DNA of 60,000 nt from Liolophura sinensis (taxonomy: Eukaryota; Mollusca; Polyplacophora; Chitonida; Chitonidae): positions 31,978,402 to 32,038,401 of the forward strand of contig NC_088301.1 in assembly GCF_032854445.1 (NCBI RefSeq). The letters run 5' to 3'. Positions 9,755-18,983 of the stretch are shown one piece after another (positions within the stretch are counted from its first letter, which is position 1; the number at the start of each line of letters is the position of its first letter). The position numbers were made by a program, and so were the translations under genes. The notes beneath the pieces are model-generated. The model was not told the DNA's origin. It did not search any database and saw only the letters and a program-made list of their open reading frames with translations.

Positions 9755-11394
9755 TTATATGTCTGACATTCTCAGCTCTGGAATGTGTGCAGGCCTGGAG
9801 GTGTTCATCCCCACAGGTCCCTTACTCAGCTCTCCAGGCTGAGAAGAGGGACTGTTCATGTAGCTACTATTGGGGTAACCCACAGACCTCCCTTTTCTGG
9901 ACGAAGCCTGAGAATTGGAACTACTCGATGGGTGACTGGATGTTGACCCAGGTGGAGACACTTTCTTTGGCTTGGCCCCATTTTGTCCACAGGGTGTTGA
10001 ACTGGAACTGGGCTGAAAGCTTTGCAGGGACATAGAGTTTATAGGTTGAGCAGGAGATGGAGTTATTGGCCTTTGCACAGCAGAATAAGTTTCAGCAGAG
10101 TTGCTACTACTTCCTGTCAAGGCTGTAGTTGTTGTGGTGCTACTAGGTGGGGTGCTGCCCTGGGTAAAAGGTTGCCCTCTTGAACCAGGAGGATCTATGG
10201 GTATCAGGGTACCTCCAGAAATCATAGGCCCTCCTGGAGCCCCTGAGTGACTGTATGTGCCATGACCTCCATTACTAGAAGGCATGAAGCGTCCCACAAG
10301 GGTACTCCATTGAGGCCCCAGGCCAGATAAGGCATCAGTCTTCCAGGCTTGTAGTTGGATAGAGATTTCCCGGAAGGTGGGTCTACGTGCAGGCAGTTCA
10401 TGCCAGCATCCCATCATCAGCCCATACACTGGTGGGGGGCAGTCCTCAGGGCAGGACAACACCTGGCGGGCACGCACCATGGAAATCACCTCGGGGTTGG
10501 AATACCCATAAAATGGTTGCAGTCCATAACTGAATATCTCCCAAAGAACCACCCCGAAAGCCCACACATCGCTTTCAGTGGTGAATTTGCCATACAGAAT
10601 GGCTTCGGGTGGCATCCACCGCACTGGTAACAGTGACTTACTCTGTACACGGTAATAATCAGAAGAGTAAATGTCCCTGGACAAACCAAAGTCAGAGATC
10701 TTCACAGTCAGGCTATCCCCTACCAGAATGTTACGAGCAGCCAAATCTCGGTGGACGAAATGTTGGCTAGCAAGGTACTCCATGCCGGCAGAGATCTGTG
10801 CAGCAACATGCAGCATATCCACATACTCCAGCACCTGATGATGGTCGGTCTTCAGGCCCACTGTCATGTCACCACGAGGAGAGTTCCGGATCAAAAAGTC
10901 ATGAAGATCACCAAAGGTCATGTACTCAAACAGCATACACATTGGCTGCTGTTTGAAGCTGGTCCCTAGCAAGCATACAATATTGGGGTGTTTCATGTCC
11001 CACATCAAATCTGCCTCACGACGGAAGTCAGCCTGGACTTTGGGAGCTGCATTTTCTTTCAAAGTTTTAATGGCAACCTTGGTGATGGCACCTGCTGCCA
11101 TCAGCCCAACAACTTCCCCCTTATACACTTTCCCAAATGCACCTTCCCCCAGTTCTTGGTGGAAGCGTATAGTAGACAATGGGACGTCTTTTCCAGCAGG
11201 CACAGGTTTGGGATTCAGAGGAGCAGTCTCTACTTTCTGCTGGGATTTGTTCACCGTGGTTGGCGTCTGTCCTGCTCTGCCTGAACGATTACAGAAACAG
11301 AATCCACCCAGCACAAGAGCCAGAACGAGGGGTACAGTAATCCCCGGTACCAGGATAAACAACAACTTACTGACTCCATCCTTGGCAACTGGTT
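9755..11394 (-). CDS. ROR: ROR receptor tyrosine kinase, last exon: TM, kinase, tail
   Basis: This 1640-nt exon encodes residues 386-931. The acceptor is TTGTCTGTTACAG and the stop TAA is at 9755-9757. A transmembrane helix (about 396-420) is followed by a short juxtamembrane region and a tyrosine kinase (about 460-737). The kinase has glycine loop GEGAFGKVYKG, VAIK lysine 495, helix-C Glu 512, HRDLAARN with Asp 602, DFG at 620-622, and activation-loop tyrosines 628, 632 and 633 in IYSSDYY. YYRVQSKSLLP and RWMPPEAI are ROR signatures. A Ser/Thr/Pro-rich tail of about 190 residues ends SDI. RORs are plasma-membrane receptors for Wnt5-type ligands acting in non-canonical Wnt signalling. Unlike vertebrate ROR1 and ROR2, all core catalytic motifs are canonical, so this kinase may be active. 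Confidence 0.96.
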
Positions 11395-12251
11395 CTGTAA
11401 CAGACAAAACAAGGACCTATTAATAAAAATTTGGCTTTCAACTACAGAGGTTAAAAATTCACCTTGGATACGCACATGGACAAGGCTTTTGAAGAGTAAT
11501 TCAGTTAAAGAAAAAATGAACAATGCTTGCAAAATACAACCTAGTAATTCTTGACAAAGGTTAATAAAATCAACACAAACATGAATAATGAATAAGACAG
11601 GTATCAATAAAAACTGAACTAAAACATACACAAATATTGAAAATGAAACAATTTATGCCCAGCTACCTAATGGCAAAAGATTTTTTCACAAATAAACAAT
11701 AGGGACTCTTGACTGTAAATTGTTACAAGAATTCTACATTTTTTCTTGATGGATTATTAAACTTTGCTGGCTTATAAAATGTTTGAAGATAGCAAATGTT
11801 TTATCTATCTTTTGACTTCCTAGAAATAGAACACTCTTAAGTTCTTACATGTACTTAAATTTTTCAGGATCTCTGAACATTTTTTTCAAAATATATAAAT
11901 AAGATTACAACTCTCAAGAAAATTCAGCTTCAACACTTATATCTGGAAGAATTACTAATAATTTTTCCACTTTAACTTAAGCCTTAGAACAGATTTTTTT
12001 ATACGGATCTAGACCCAGTTCAGAGTAGCCTATGTAATAAAAAGCCGTAATCTTCTCATGCAAATTTGTTAAACACACCACTATTTTTGGGAGGGTTAAT
12101 TTTTTCAAACAGCTGTTTATGTGTAAAATTACAAACAGATGGTCTGACGTCATTAATGCAGTTCAGGAAGTCGTAATATGTAAAAACAAAACAGCTTTCT
12201 TCTAAAGGTCTCGTGGTCCTTAAATAACATGGAAATAACATAATATATCCT

Positions 12252-12540
12252 CAGTTCAACACTGATAGCTGTAAAAGGGAATGGGGGTTTGAAGCTAGTT
12301 CAGTTTCAACAGTAGTCAGTTCAACATTGATAGCTGCTAGAGCAGTTTTAAAAGGGAATGGGGGTTTGAAGCTAGTTCAGTTTCAACAGTAGTCAGTTCA
12401 ACATTGATAGCTGTTAGAGCAGTTTTAAAAGGGAATGGGGGGTTGAAGCTCGTTCAGTTTCAACACTAGTCAGTTCAACATTGATAGCTGTTCAAACAGC
12501 TTTAAAAGGGAATGGGGGTTTGAAGCTAGTTCAGTTTCAT
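12252..12540. repeat. 77-bp tandem repeat, 4 copies
   Basis: Copies begin CAGTTCAACATTGATAGCTG at 12317, 12394 and 12471. A first copy at 12252 is 12 bp shorter. The units share AAAAGGGAATGGGGG. Confidence 0.9.
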
Positions 12541-13576
12541 CCATGGCATCATTATCTAAAATTTTTGACTACTGATGGAAAATATGCATTAAAAAAAGGG
12601 GCAAGGAGAATCAAAACATGCCTCAAAAAGGGCAAAAAAGGAAAATATGGAAATTTTCTGTTATTTTTATAATAATGCATTTTTGTGGTAACTTTTAATT
12701 TGTGCTTTAAATGTGTTGCTGGTAACTTCAATAGGCCTGCACCGAATTACCTTCCTTGAGGTCACTCTCCGGTTTAAAAGGTGCGTTTTTAGGAGAAAAC
12801 TGAGGTTAGGTGGGACCTCAGGAAATGACTGATGACAAGTTTCAGAGCCAAAGCAGCAATCCCTTGAATTTCTGCAACTCCCAAAGGCAGATATCATGTT
12901 TTTTCACATTCTGTTGCCTAGAAAATATCTGTGACTGTCATGACATAACCCACATACTGCATGCTTTAATAGGCGAGGTCCCACTTCTCATAGTTTCCCG
13001 CCTCAAAAACTAATCTTGCCTTAGGTCATAGGGAGGTAATTCAGGGCAAGCCAACTGAAACCTAATAAGACCAATAATAAGTCTATTTATCCCATCATGG
13101 GACAAGTAACTTCATAAGGCATATATGGATTGAAATTGCTAAATGAAGAATGTAGGCTTCAGGCATAAAGGGGAGGTAATTCAAGGACAGTGCTGCCATG
13201 GCAGAGTGTCAGGTCCAACACTGAGTACTCTCATTCCGGTTGATTATATTGTTAAACACCAAAACAAAGTTGTCAAATATGACCTTGAAGTGTGTAATTT
13301 TGATTAATTGATTAATAACAAAGATAACTAGTCTGAGAAAAGATAAAATATAAAGAACCATACAAAAACAATGCACAAAAGCAAACAGTACTGTGCAGGG
13401 AAAAGTTTCCGGACTACCTCCATTGTGCAGGGATGAACATGCAAGACTGTTACAGAATCTCTGCAATACAGAAGTTGAAATGAAATCAGAAGGAAGCAAA
13501 GAAAATTTGAACGATGCACCTCATTCATGCCTACAATAATTCAGCAGAACATAACAATTACTGTATTATCTTGTAC

Positions 13577-13622
13577 AACGTATTCGGCGTAAAACACCAA
13601 AACACCAATCAAATAAATACAG
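13577..13622 (+). mobile_element. SINE tail fragment
   Basis: It contains TATTCGGCGTAAAACACC, a duplicated ACACCAA, and TCAAATAAATAC: the extreme 3' end of the SINE family. It abuts the start of the 69-bp array. Confidence 0.7.
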
Positions 13623-13637
13623 ATATAATATATATAA

Positions 13638-14230
13638 ATGTAGACACCAGACATGACACCCACCCAATCACAACACATCAACTTTTCGCTTAGGAGACCT
13701 TGTGCTGGAGACACCGCACATGGCATCCCCACCCAATCACAGCATATCAGCTTTTTGCTTTGGTGACCTTGTGCTGGAGACACCGCACATGGCATCCCCA
13801 CCCAATATCAGCATATCAGCTTTTTGCTTTGGTGACCTTGTGCTGGAGACACCGCACATGGCATCCCCACCCAATCACAGCATATCAGCTTTTTGCTTTG
13901 GTGACCTTGTGCTGGAGGCACCATACATGGCACCCCCACCCAATCCCAACACATCAGCTTTTCGCTTTGGTGACCTTGTCCTAGAGACACCACACATGGC
14001 ACCCCCACCCAATCACAGCAAATCAGCTTTTCGCTCAGGTAACCTTGTGCTGGAGGCACCATACATGGCACCCCCACCCAATCACAGCATATCAGCTTTT
14101 CGCTTTGGTGACCTTGTCCTAGAGACACCACACATGGCACCCCCAACCAATCCGAGCATATCAGCTTTTCGTCCAGGTGACCTTGTACTGAAGACACCAC
14201 ATTTGGCACCCCCACCCAATCACAACAGTT
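13638..14230. repeat. 69-bp minisatellite, about 8 copies
   Basis: The unit is 69 bp (for example starts at 13698, 13767 and 13836) and contains CTTGTGCTGGAGACACC, CCCCACCCAATCACAGC and ATCAGCTTTT. Because 69 is a multiple of three, the array stays open on both strands: 195 codons on plus (repeat LETPHMASPPN) and 146 on minus (repeat CDWVGVPC). It lies in a ROR intron with no sign of being an exon, so I call it a non-coding minisatellite. Confidence 0.93.
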
Positions 14231-14249
14231 GTTTAACTCTGTTCTCATG

Positions 14250-14480
14250 TCTTTTTCACTTACACAATGCTGATCAGTTTTGTTGGTGAAGAAAACCAGG
14301 GTGCTTGGGAAAAATCACCAACCTTTGGCAAGTTACCGACAAACTTTAACGTAAGTGATGTACCGGTAAATTTGTGCACCATACTGGTGAAAGACAAGTG
14401 GTTTTCAATGAATTGACAGACTGTGAAATGTCCACATGAACAATGAGAGCTGGGAAATATACTTATTCCTTGTACAAGGC
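14250..14480. mobile_element. Second interspersed repeat family, copy 1
   Basis: It shares TTTTTCACTTACA, CAGTTTTGTTGG, ACCACC/TCACC, CCAACCTTTGGCAAGTT and GACAAACTTT with segments at 26510-26740, 44900-45165 and 45935-46060. These are degraded members of a retroposon family distinct from the main SINE. Confidence 0.6.
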
Positions 14481-14790
14481 CCAGGTAAAGTTGCACTTTG
14501 TGTATCCCAGAAACTGTAAGGCAAACAACGTTTAACCACAAAACCGTGGTCCGCTCCCCACTTTCAAGTCATGGTTTCAAGTCACGGGTTTGGTCAAGCT
14601 CCTGGTGAAGGCCGATGGTTTACTCAGGTTTCTTCTAGCAATACACTTTTTCCCCCATTCTTTAAATGAAAATTTGTTGAGAAAAATGTGGAGCCACAAT
14701 AAAAATAAATAAATAATGAACCTGCCCAAACACCTACTGAGTCTATATATATCTCGGCACTATGTATATATAACTGTGACTCTGACTTAC

Positions 14791-14895
14791 CACACTTAGG
14801 GATGTCACATAACTCCCGCTGCACGTTAACATTCATGGTGTAGCACCATGGCCCATCCATCTCATTACCAGGGTTACGGCAGAAGTTATGGTTAC
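14791..14895 (-). CDS. ROR: ROR, kringle domain exon 2
   Basis: The exon is 105 nt, phase 1 on both sides, after acceptor GTCCACAG and before donor GTAAGT. It encodes the C-terminal half of the kringle: NHNFCRNPGNEMDGPWCY, then ELCDIPKC, supplying four of the six kringle cysteines. The CRNP and PWCY motifs are diagnostic of kringles. In ROR proteins the kringle lies between the cysteine-rich domain and the membrane. Joining to the kinase exon gives a codon GAA just before the transmembrane segment. Confidence 0.95.
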
Positions 14896-15275
14896 CTGTG
14901 GACGTCAAACAAAGGAGGCAAGGCTATAGCAGAGATGTGAAAATGAATGTACTGGTATTTCTGAAATGTCCAAACGGTAACCTTCTCCACATACGCCTAG
15001 TCATTTTTTTCATCACTTAAGAATCAAAAATACTTGTTTGAGGAATATCAGGTGATGTAAATATGGCAGTTAAAGTCAGACCAATTCATGCTGTCCTCCA
15101 CACAAAAATGATAAAATGTAGTATGCTAAGGTAAAGATGGTCACAAATAGATATCACAAAACATTACACTTTTCCTTCCTTCCAAACAAACCTCAGAGAA
15201 CATTTCAAAGGGTCCTTCAAGGAAAATTAGTAAATAAGCACACACGAAATCTTAAAGGTCATTTCGATTGTTATA

Positions 15276-15308
<33 letters not shown>

Positions 15309-15706
15309 ACGACTACCTCATTCTCTCTGCTTGCCTGCTTTATTAATGCTGCTTGCCTGCTTTATTAATGCTACTTTCTAGTAATAAGCCAAATCAGCCT
15401 TTTGATTAGCCTTAAGAGTTGTTAGAAGACATGAAGCCTTTAATAGCACTATTGAGCCCACCCAGCTTTGCAAGATGTACATTCAATCTAGCAACTACCA
15501 TAAAGTCACGCCTTTAGTCACATTAGTTTGTGAGAGCCTTCACACTCTCTGGTCCAAACGTGTGAGCTCGCTTGAGAAATGCTGATTGGGTCTAGCTTGT
15601 ACTTGCTCCTATTTCAGTGTTGTCTTACTGTCCCAATTCTAAGCAATCCTTATCTTCCAGCTATCAATACTATATGAGTGACAATTTTTCAAAAGACAAG
15701 TCTTAC
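14896..15706 (-). other. ROR intron between kringle exons
   Basis: Holds a poly(A) run at 15280-15307 and a short direct duplication, GCTTGCCTGCTTTATTAATGCT, at about 15327-15372. No other feature was seen. Confidence 0.8.
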
Positions 15707-15835
15707 GTATTGTGGCATCTTTGAGGAAGTGCTGGTGTGGTTTATTGGCACTCCAGTTCTGACACCTATATCCAGACTTGGTGCGACTGACAGGTCCCAG
15801 GTAACCAGTTCCGGTCCCATTATAACACCTGTGAT
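15707..15835 (-). CDS. ROR: ROR, kringle domain exon 1
   Basis: The exon is 129 nt, phase 1-1, with acceptor TTACTGTTGACAG and donor GTAAGA. It encodes the N-terminal half of the kringle: HRCYNGTGTGYLGPVS, then TKSGYRCQNW and HFLKDATI, carrying the first two kringle cysteines. The order CYNGTG... Y.G..S.T.SG..CQ.W is typical of kringles, and spacing to the next exon matches ROR1 and ROR2. Confidence 0.95.
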
Positions 15836-15884
15836 CTGTCAACAGTAAATCATCAACAATACATGCTCGCTACGATTCCCGCAG

Positions 15885-15937
15885 GGCTGAAATATTGCCA
15901 AGGTAGTGTTAAATCATAATTATTAATTCATTCAATC
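15885..15937 (+). mobile_element. Small interspersed-repeat tail
   Basis: GGGCTGAAATATTGCCAAGG, TAGTGTTAAATCATAAT, then repeated ATTCATTCA. The same motif order recurs at 50690-50765 (GGCGGAAATATTGCCGAGG... GTTAAGTTATAATCAT). It appears to be a second type of retroposon 3' end. Confidence 0.55.
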
Positions 15938-16336
15938 AACATCACACAGTGAGCATCACGTCAGCATCTTCCAGTCTTTTTAAAACAGCCAGAGTTATCT
16001 CCCTTCTGATGTTAACTCCGGCTTGTGGGGCCTTTATAGATGAAACAGAATCGTCGGTGATTGGCTAATGGTGGGCATATGATTTTCTAGGTTAAAATCC
16101 TGCACTCTTGGTCACGCTTGAATAAATCTGCCATACCTCAAATTCAGTTTAACCCCAGCATAACCTTGACTAGCTTATCTCTCGCACCAGCCAATCAGTG
16201 ACGATTCTGTATATCTTTCAGTGAGTCGTAGTTAAATTTACTTATGGTTAGGATGGAGGGAAGAGGATACAAGCACTCAATCTCACACATTATGTGATTG
16301 CGGAACACACAAAAATAAAATCTATAGAGCATATTG

Positions 16337-16473
16337 CACAGTGAAGGTTGAATATCATAAATATTTTTTGAGTGAGAGGTGAAAATGATAAGCCACAAGA
16401 TTAGAAGCGTCAAGTAGGTTATCATTTCCATCCTTCACGAGAAAAGTATTTATGATATTCAACCTTCACTGTG
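16337..16473. mobile_element. Foldback element, 137 bp
   Basis: The left end CACAGTGAAGGTTGAATATC (continuing ATAAATA) is matched exactly by its reverse complement at 16447-16473, with looser pairing inward. A perfect 27-bp terminal inverted repeat with no coding capacity suggests a MITE or hairpin element. Confidence 0.8.
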
Positions 16474-17043
16474 AAATATTTATATTCTAACAATATCATG
16501 ATTTTGTGTATTTGAACAAGTTTAAGCAATGTTTTTAGCTGTATGCCTTCATAGGTTTGTGTATATAGTGCGACGTTGCACATGACATCTTGTATGACGT
16601 CGTGTCTTGTTGCATGACGTAAGAAATGTTAAAGTTGACTGAACTTATATTATGACATCATTCTGCTAAGCTTGAATTGGAACGTCATAAAAAAAAATAT
16701 TTCTTTGAGACGTCATGGCGTTGGGTTGTGTAATAACAAGTGATATCTAACTTCAGTCCGTGAGATATCACTTTTATCATTGCCTGAAATCCTGACATTT
16801 CACCTTTATATAAATAATAAGAGACAATACATCGTTATAAATTACGTGAATTTTACCACCAAGGTAACAGTTTATACATATAGAAGTGTTTAGAATATTT
16901 TAAAATAGGTATAAAATCTATCACTAAATTTAATTTCTTTCTAACACCTGACCAATCCCTACTGGTCATATTGAATGAATGAATCAAAATTGTGTTTAGA
17001 TTCACACTTTAAGCAATCTCAAAATCTCAAGATTTTTTTATCT

Positions 17044-17196
17044 TGTTTGTGTTTTACGCCGTAAACAAGAATATTTAACTTATACGACCTTGGCTAGCAT
17101 TATGGACGGAGGAAACCAAGCAGAGTCTGGGGGAAACCCACGACCATCTGCAAGGTTGCTGGTAGACCTTCCCACTTACAGCTGGAAAGGAAGCCA
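17044..17196 (-). mobile_element. SINE copy, reverse orientation, partial
   Basis: GTTTTACGCCGTA, AAGAATATTTAACTTATACGA, CTAGCATTATGGACGGAGG, GGGGGAAACCCACGACCATC and GACCTTCCCACTTAC are the SINE 3' and central parts in reverse orientation. Confidence 0.85.
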
Positions 17197-17715
17197 GCCA
17201 AAACTCTAATGACATCACTACATAAATACATGTCCACAAATGTCCCCTTGAAATTATTAATTATTTCAATAATTTCAAAATTATTGACGGAAAATGGTGA
17301 CTGCAAAATAAATAACTAAACTTCAAACATAACTTCATAGTTCATGTATAAAGAAATCAAATTTACCTGAAAAGCAGGTCACTAAAGTTCAATGACTTCA
17401 AAGAATACACGGTCCAACCTGAAATGCCTAAAAGGGCCGCGAATACGCGATGATCATAACATGGTAGGGCGTTGGTGTTTGTGTGTTGGGGTGGGGGAGG
17501 GGCTGAGGAGGGGTGATCACGTGATACCAGTAAACATACCAACTCTATCCAACTACAAGATTTTGTCTTCAAAGATAAAAGCTACCAGATTTGAACGTGA
17601 CACAAAAATCTTCAGCCGTTTTTTTTTCTGTTTGTTTACATTTTCTCTCACATGTATATATCACATCTCAGAGTGGCTCCGCCCTCTGATCAAGGAGGGT
17701 GTCTAGTGAGCATAC

Positions 17716-17823
17716 CTCTCAGATGTACAGTCTCGGCCTTGACCCCAATACGTTTACAGTTTCTGGCCTCAGGGGTGCCTGCTTCACTCAGTTCTCCACA
17801 GTCAGGTAAAACCACCTGGTTAC
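17716..17823 (-). CDS. ROR: ROR, Frizzled-type CRD exon 3
   Basis: The exon is 108 nt, phase 1-1, with acceptor CTTGCAG and donor GTATGC. It encodes the end of the cysteine-rich domain, NQVVLPDCGELSEAG followed by ARNCKRIGV. The pattern LPDC...NC.RIG matches the CRD end of ROR1 and ROR2 and supplies the last two of ten CRD cysteines. It joins in frame to the kringle. Confidence 0.94.
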
Positions 17824-18769
17824 CTGCAAGATTTACAATACCACAAAATAAACAATTAAGGAAACATCAGAGGATATATTTATTTATAATTTACTTATTA
17901 TTTATTTATAAGGTGTTTTAAGCTCTGCGGAAGAATATTTCCATTTTTATGATGGCAGTCAGCATTATGGTGGAAGGGGAATGGAGTGGAGGAAAGATCA
18001 GAGATCACTAAAACAATCTCTGGAAATGGTTACTTTTTGTTTTTTTACAATTATTTTCACTGAATTAAATGCAGACAAATACTTGGGTTAACTGGTTGGC
18101 TTCACTGATCAATTATGCAATTAAGTTCACATAACAAAATACAAAATGTTCTAAATAAACGAAGAAAAACTTTGTCACATCTAACATATACAAGCACTTG
18201 ATTGCATTTAATTCTGTAAAATTAACTGTGCTAAGCAAAACCCCTAAGGTCTTCATGCCATCAGAACAGGTTCCCCACTCCATGTCACAAAGGCTGGATA
18301 CCTTATTGTTCAGTATGTAGGTTTGGAGAAACTGTTCACAACTGCTCAAAATTTGAAAATTGTAAATCCACTGATTTTCCAGTTTTTCAAGGTTTTCCAT
18401 ATATGTACCTTAATTCCTCACCTATTTTGCATATGAAAGAGCAACTTTCAGTGCAATTTATACACATTTTGGATTTGATTTTGGAGACAAAGCTACACTG
18501 GTTGGATTGGCCAGTTTCATGGGCTTCACAAAAAGTATAATTTTATCAGTCTACACAGAACAATGCCTTCAAAATGTGCTGGAATAAACACCTTTAAATA
18601 CATCTTAAACAGGACAAATTCCTGACACAGTCCATTTTCCTAACAAATTGCGAGATATTTTCAGCTTCAGTTTTATACCTTCCTCCAACATCGAAATAAG
18701 ACTCATTCAGCAAAAAATAATAAAAATTTTAATTGGTGTGGCCTAAATGTGAGTTCGGAAACCCTTTAC
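17824..18769 (-). other. ROR intron between CRD exons 2 and 3
   Basis: Contains a weak reverse SINE relic at about 17899-17985 (TGTTTTAAGCTC, AGAATATTTCC, CAGCATTATGGTGGAAGG). I see nothing else. Confidence 0.75.
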
Positions 18770-18979
18770 CTATAACATGGTGTGTCTTGGCCAGAATGTA
18801 TTCTGTCTTACAGAGGTCTGTCTCCAGCTTGAGGCATTCATCCTTGCAGATCTGGCGGGGTTTAGGCTGACCCCCTCGCTCATCACACAGGGGAAAGGCG
18901 TGGTAACACAGTGCTGGCACCACATACTGCTGACACTCAGATGACAGGTCCTTGGATCCGGCAATGATGGTGAAGGCCG
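18770..18979 (-). CDS. ROR: ROR, Frizzled-type CRD exon 2
   Basis: The exon is 210 nt, phase 1-1, with acceptor ACCATTCTTCAG and donor GTAAAG. It encodes the CRD core: AAFTIIAGSKDLSSEC, VVPALCYHAFPLCDE, then PKPRQICKDECLKLE and DLCKTEYILA. Six of the ten CRD cysteines are here. AFT.I, YHAFP.CDE and ICK.EC are conserved in ROR1, ROR2 and MuSK-type CRDs, the Wnt-binding module. The polypyrimidine tract of the acceptor is continuous with the 27/30-bp minisatellite that begins immediately upstream in the transcript (18984 onward). Confidence 0.96.
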   Translation of the reverse strand, partial: RPSPSLPDPRTCHLSVSSMWCQHCVTTPFPCVMSEGVSLNPARSARMNASSWRQTSVRQNTFWPRHTML

Positions 18980-18983
18980 CTGA

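Larger units (their letters stand above)
11395..14790 (-). other. ROR intron between kringle exon 2 and the kinase exon
   Basis: The 3.4-kb intron has donor GTAAGT next to 14791 and acceptor ending at 11395. It contains a 77-bp array (12252-12540), a SINE tail (13577-13622), a 69-bp array (13638-14230) and a second-family retroposon relic (14250-14480). I see nothing in 11.4-12.2 kb and no gene in 12.6-13.5 kb. Confidence 0.85.
15836..17715 (-). other. ROR intron between CRD exon 3 and kringle exon 1
   Basis: Contains a small interspersed tail (15885-15937), a foldback hairpin (16337-16473), a cluster of TGACGT-like motifs (16568-16716), a palindrome with GTGATATC/GATATCAC arms near 16740-16772 and a SINE copy (17044-17196). 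Confidence 0.8.

Noticed and set aside
9787-11423. Plus-strand frames opposite the kinase exon (82 to 167 codons)
   Set aside because: These are shadows of the well-supported ROR exon on the minus strand.
13702-14289. 195-codon plus-strand frame (LETPHMASPPN repeats)
   Set aside because: It is a by-product of the 69-bp minisatellite, antisense to ROR and without start context or splice signals.
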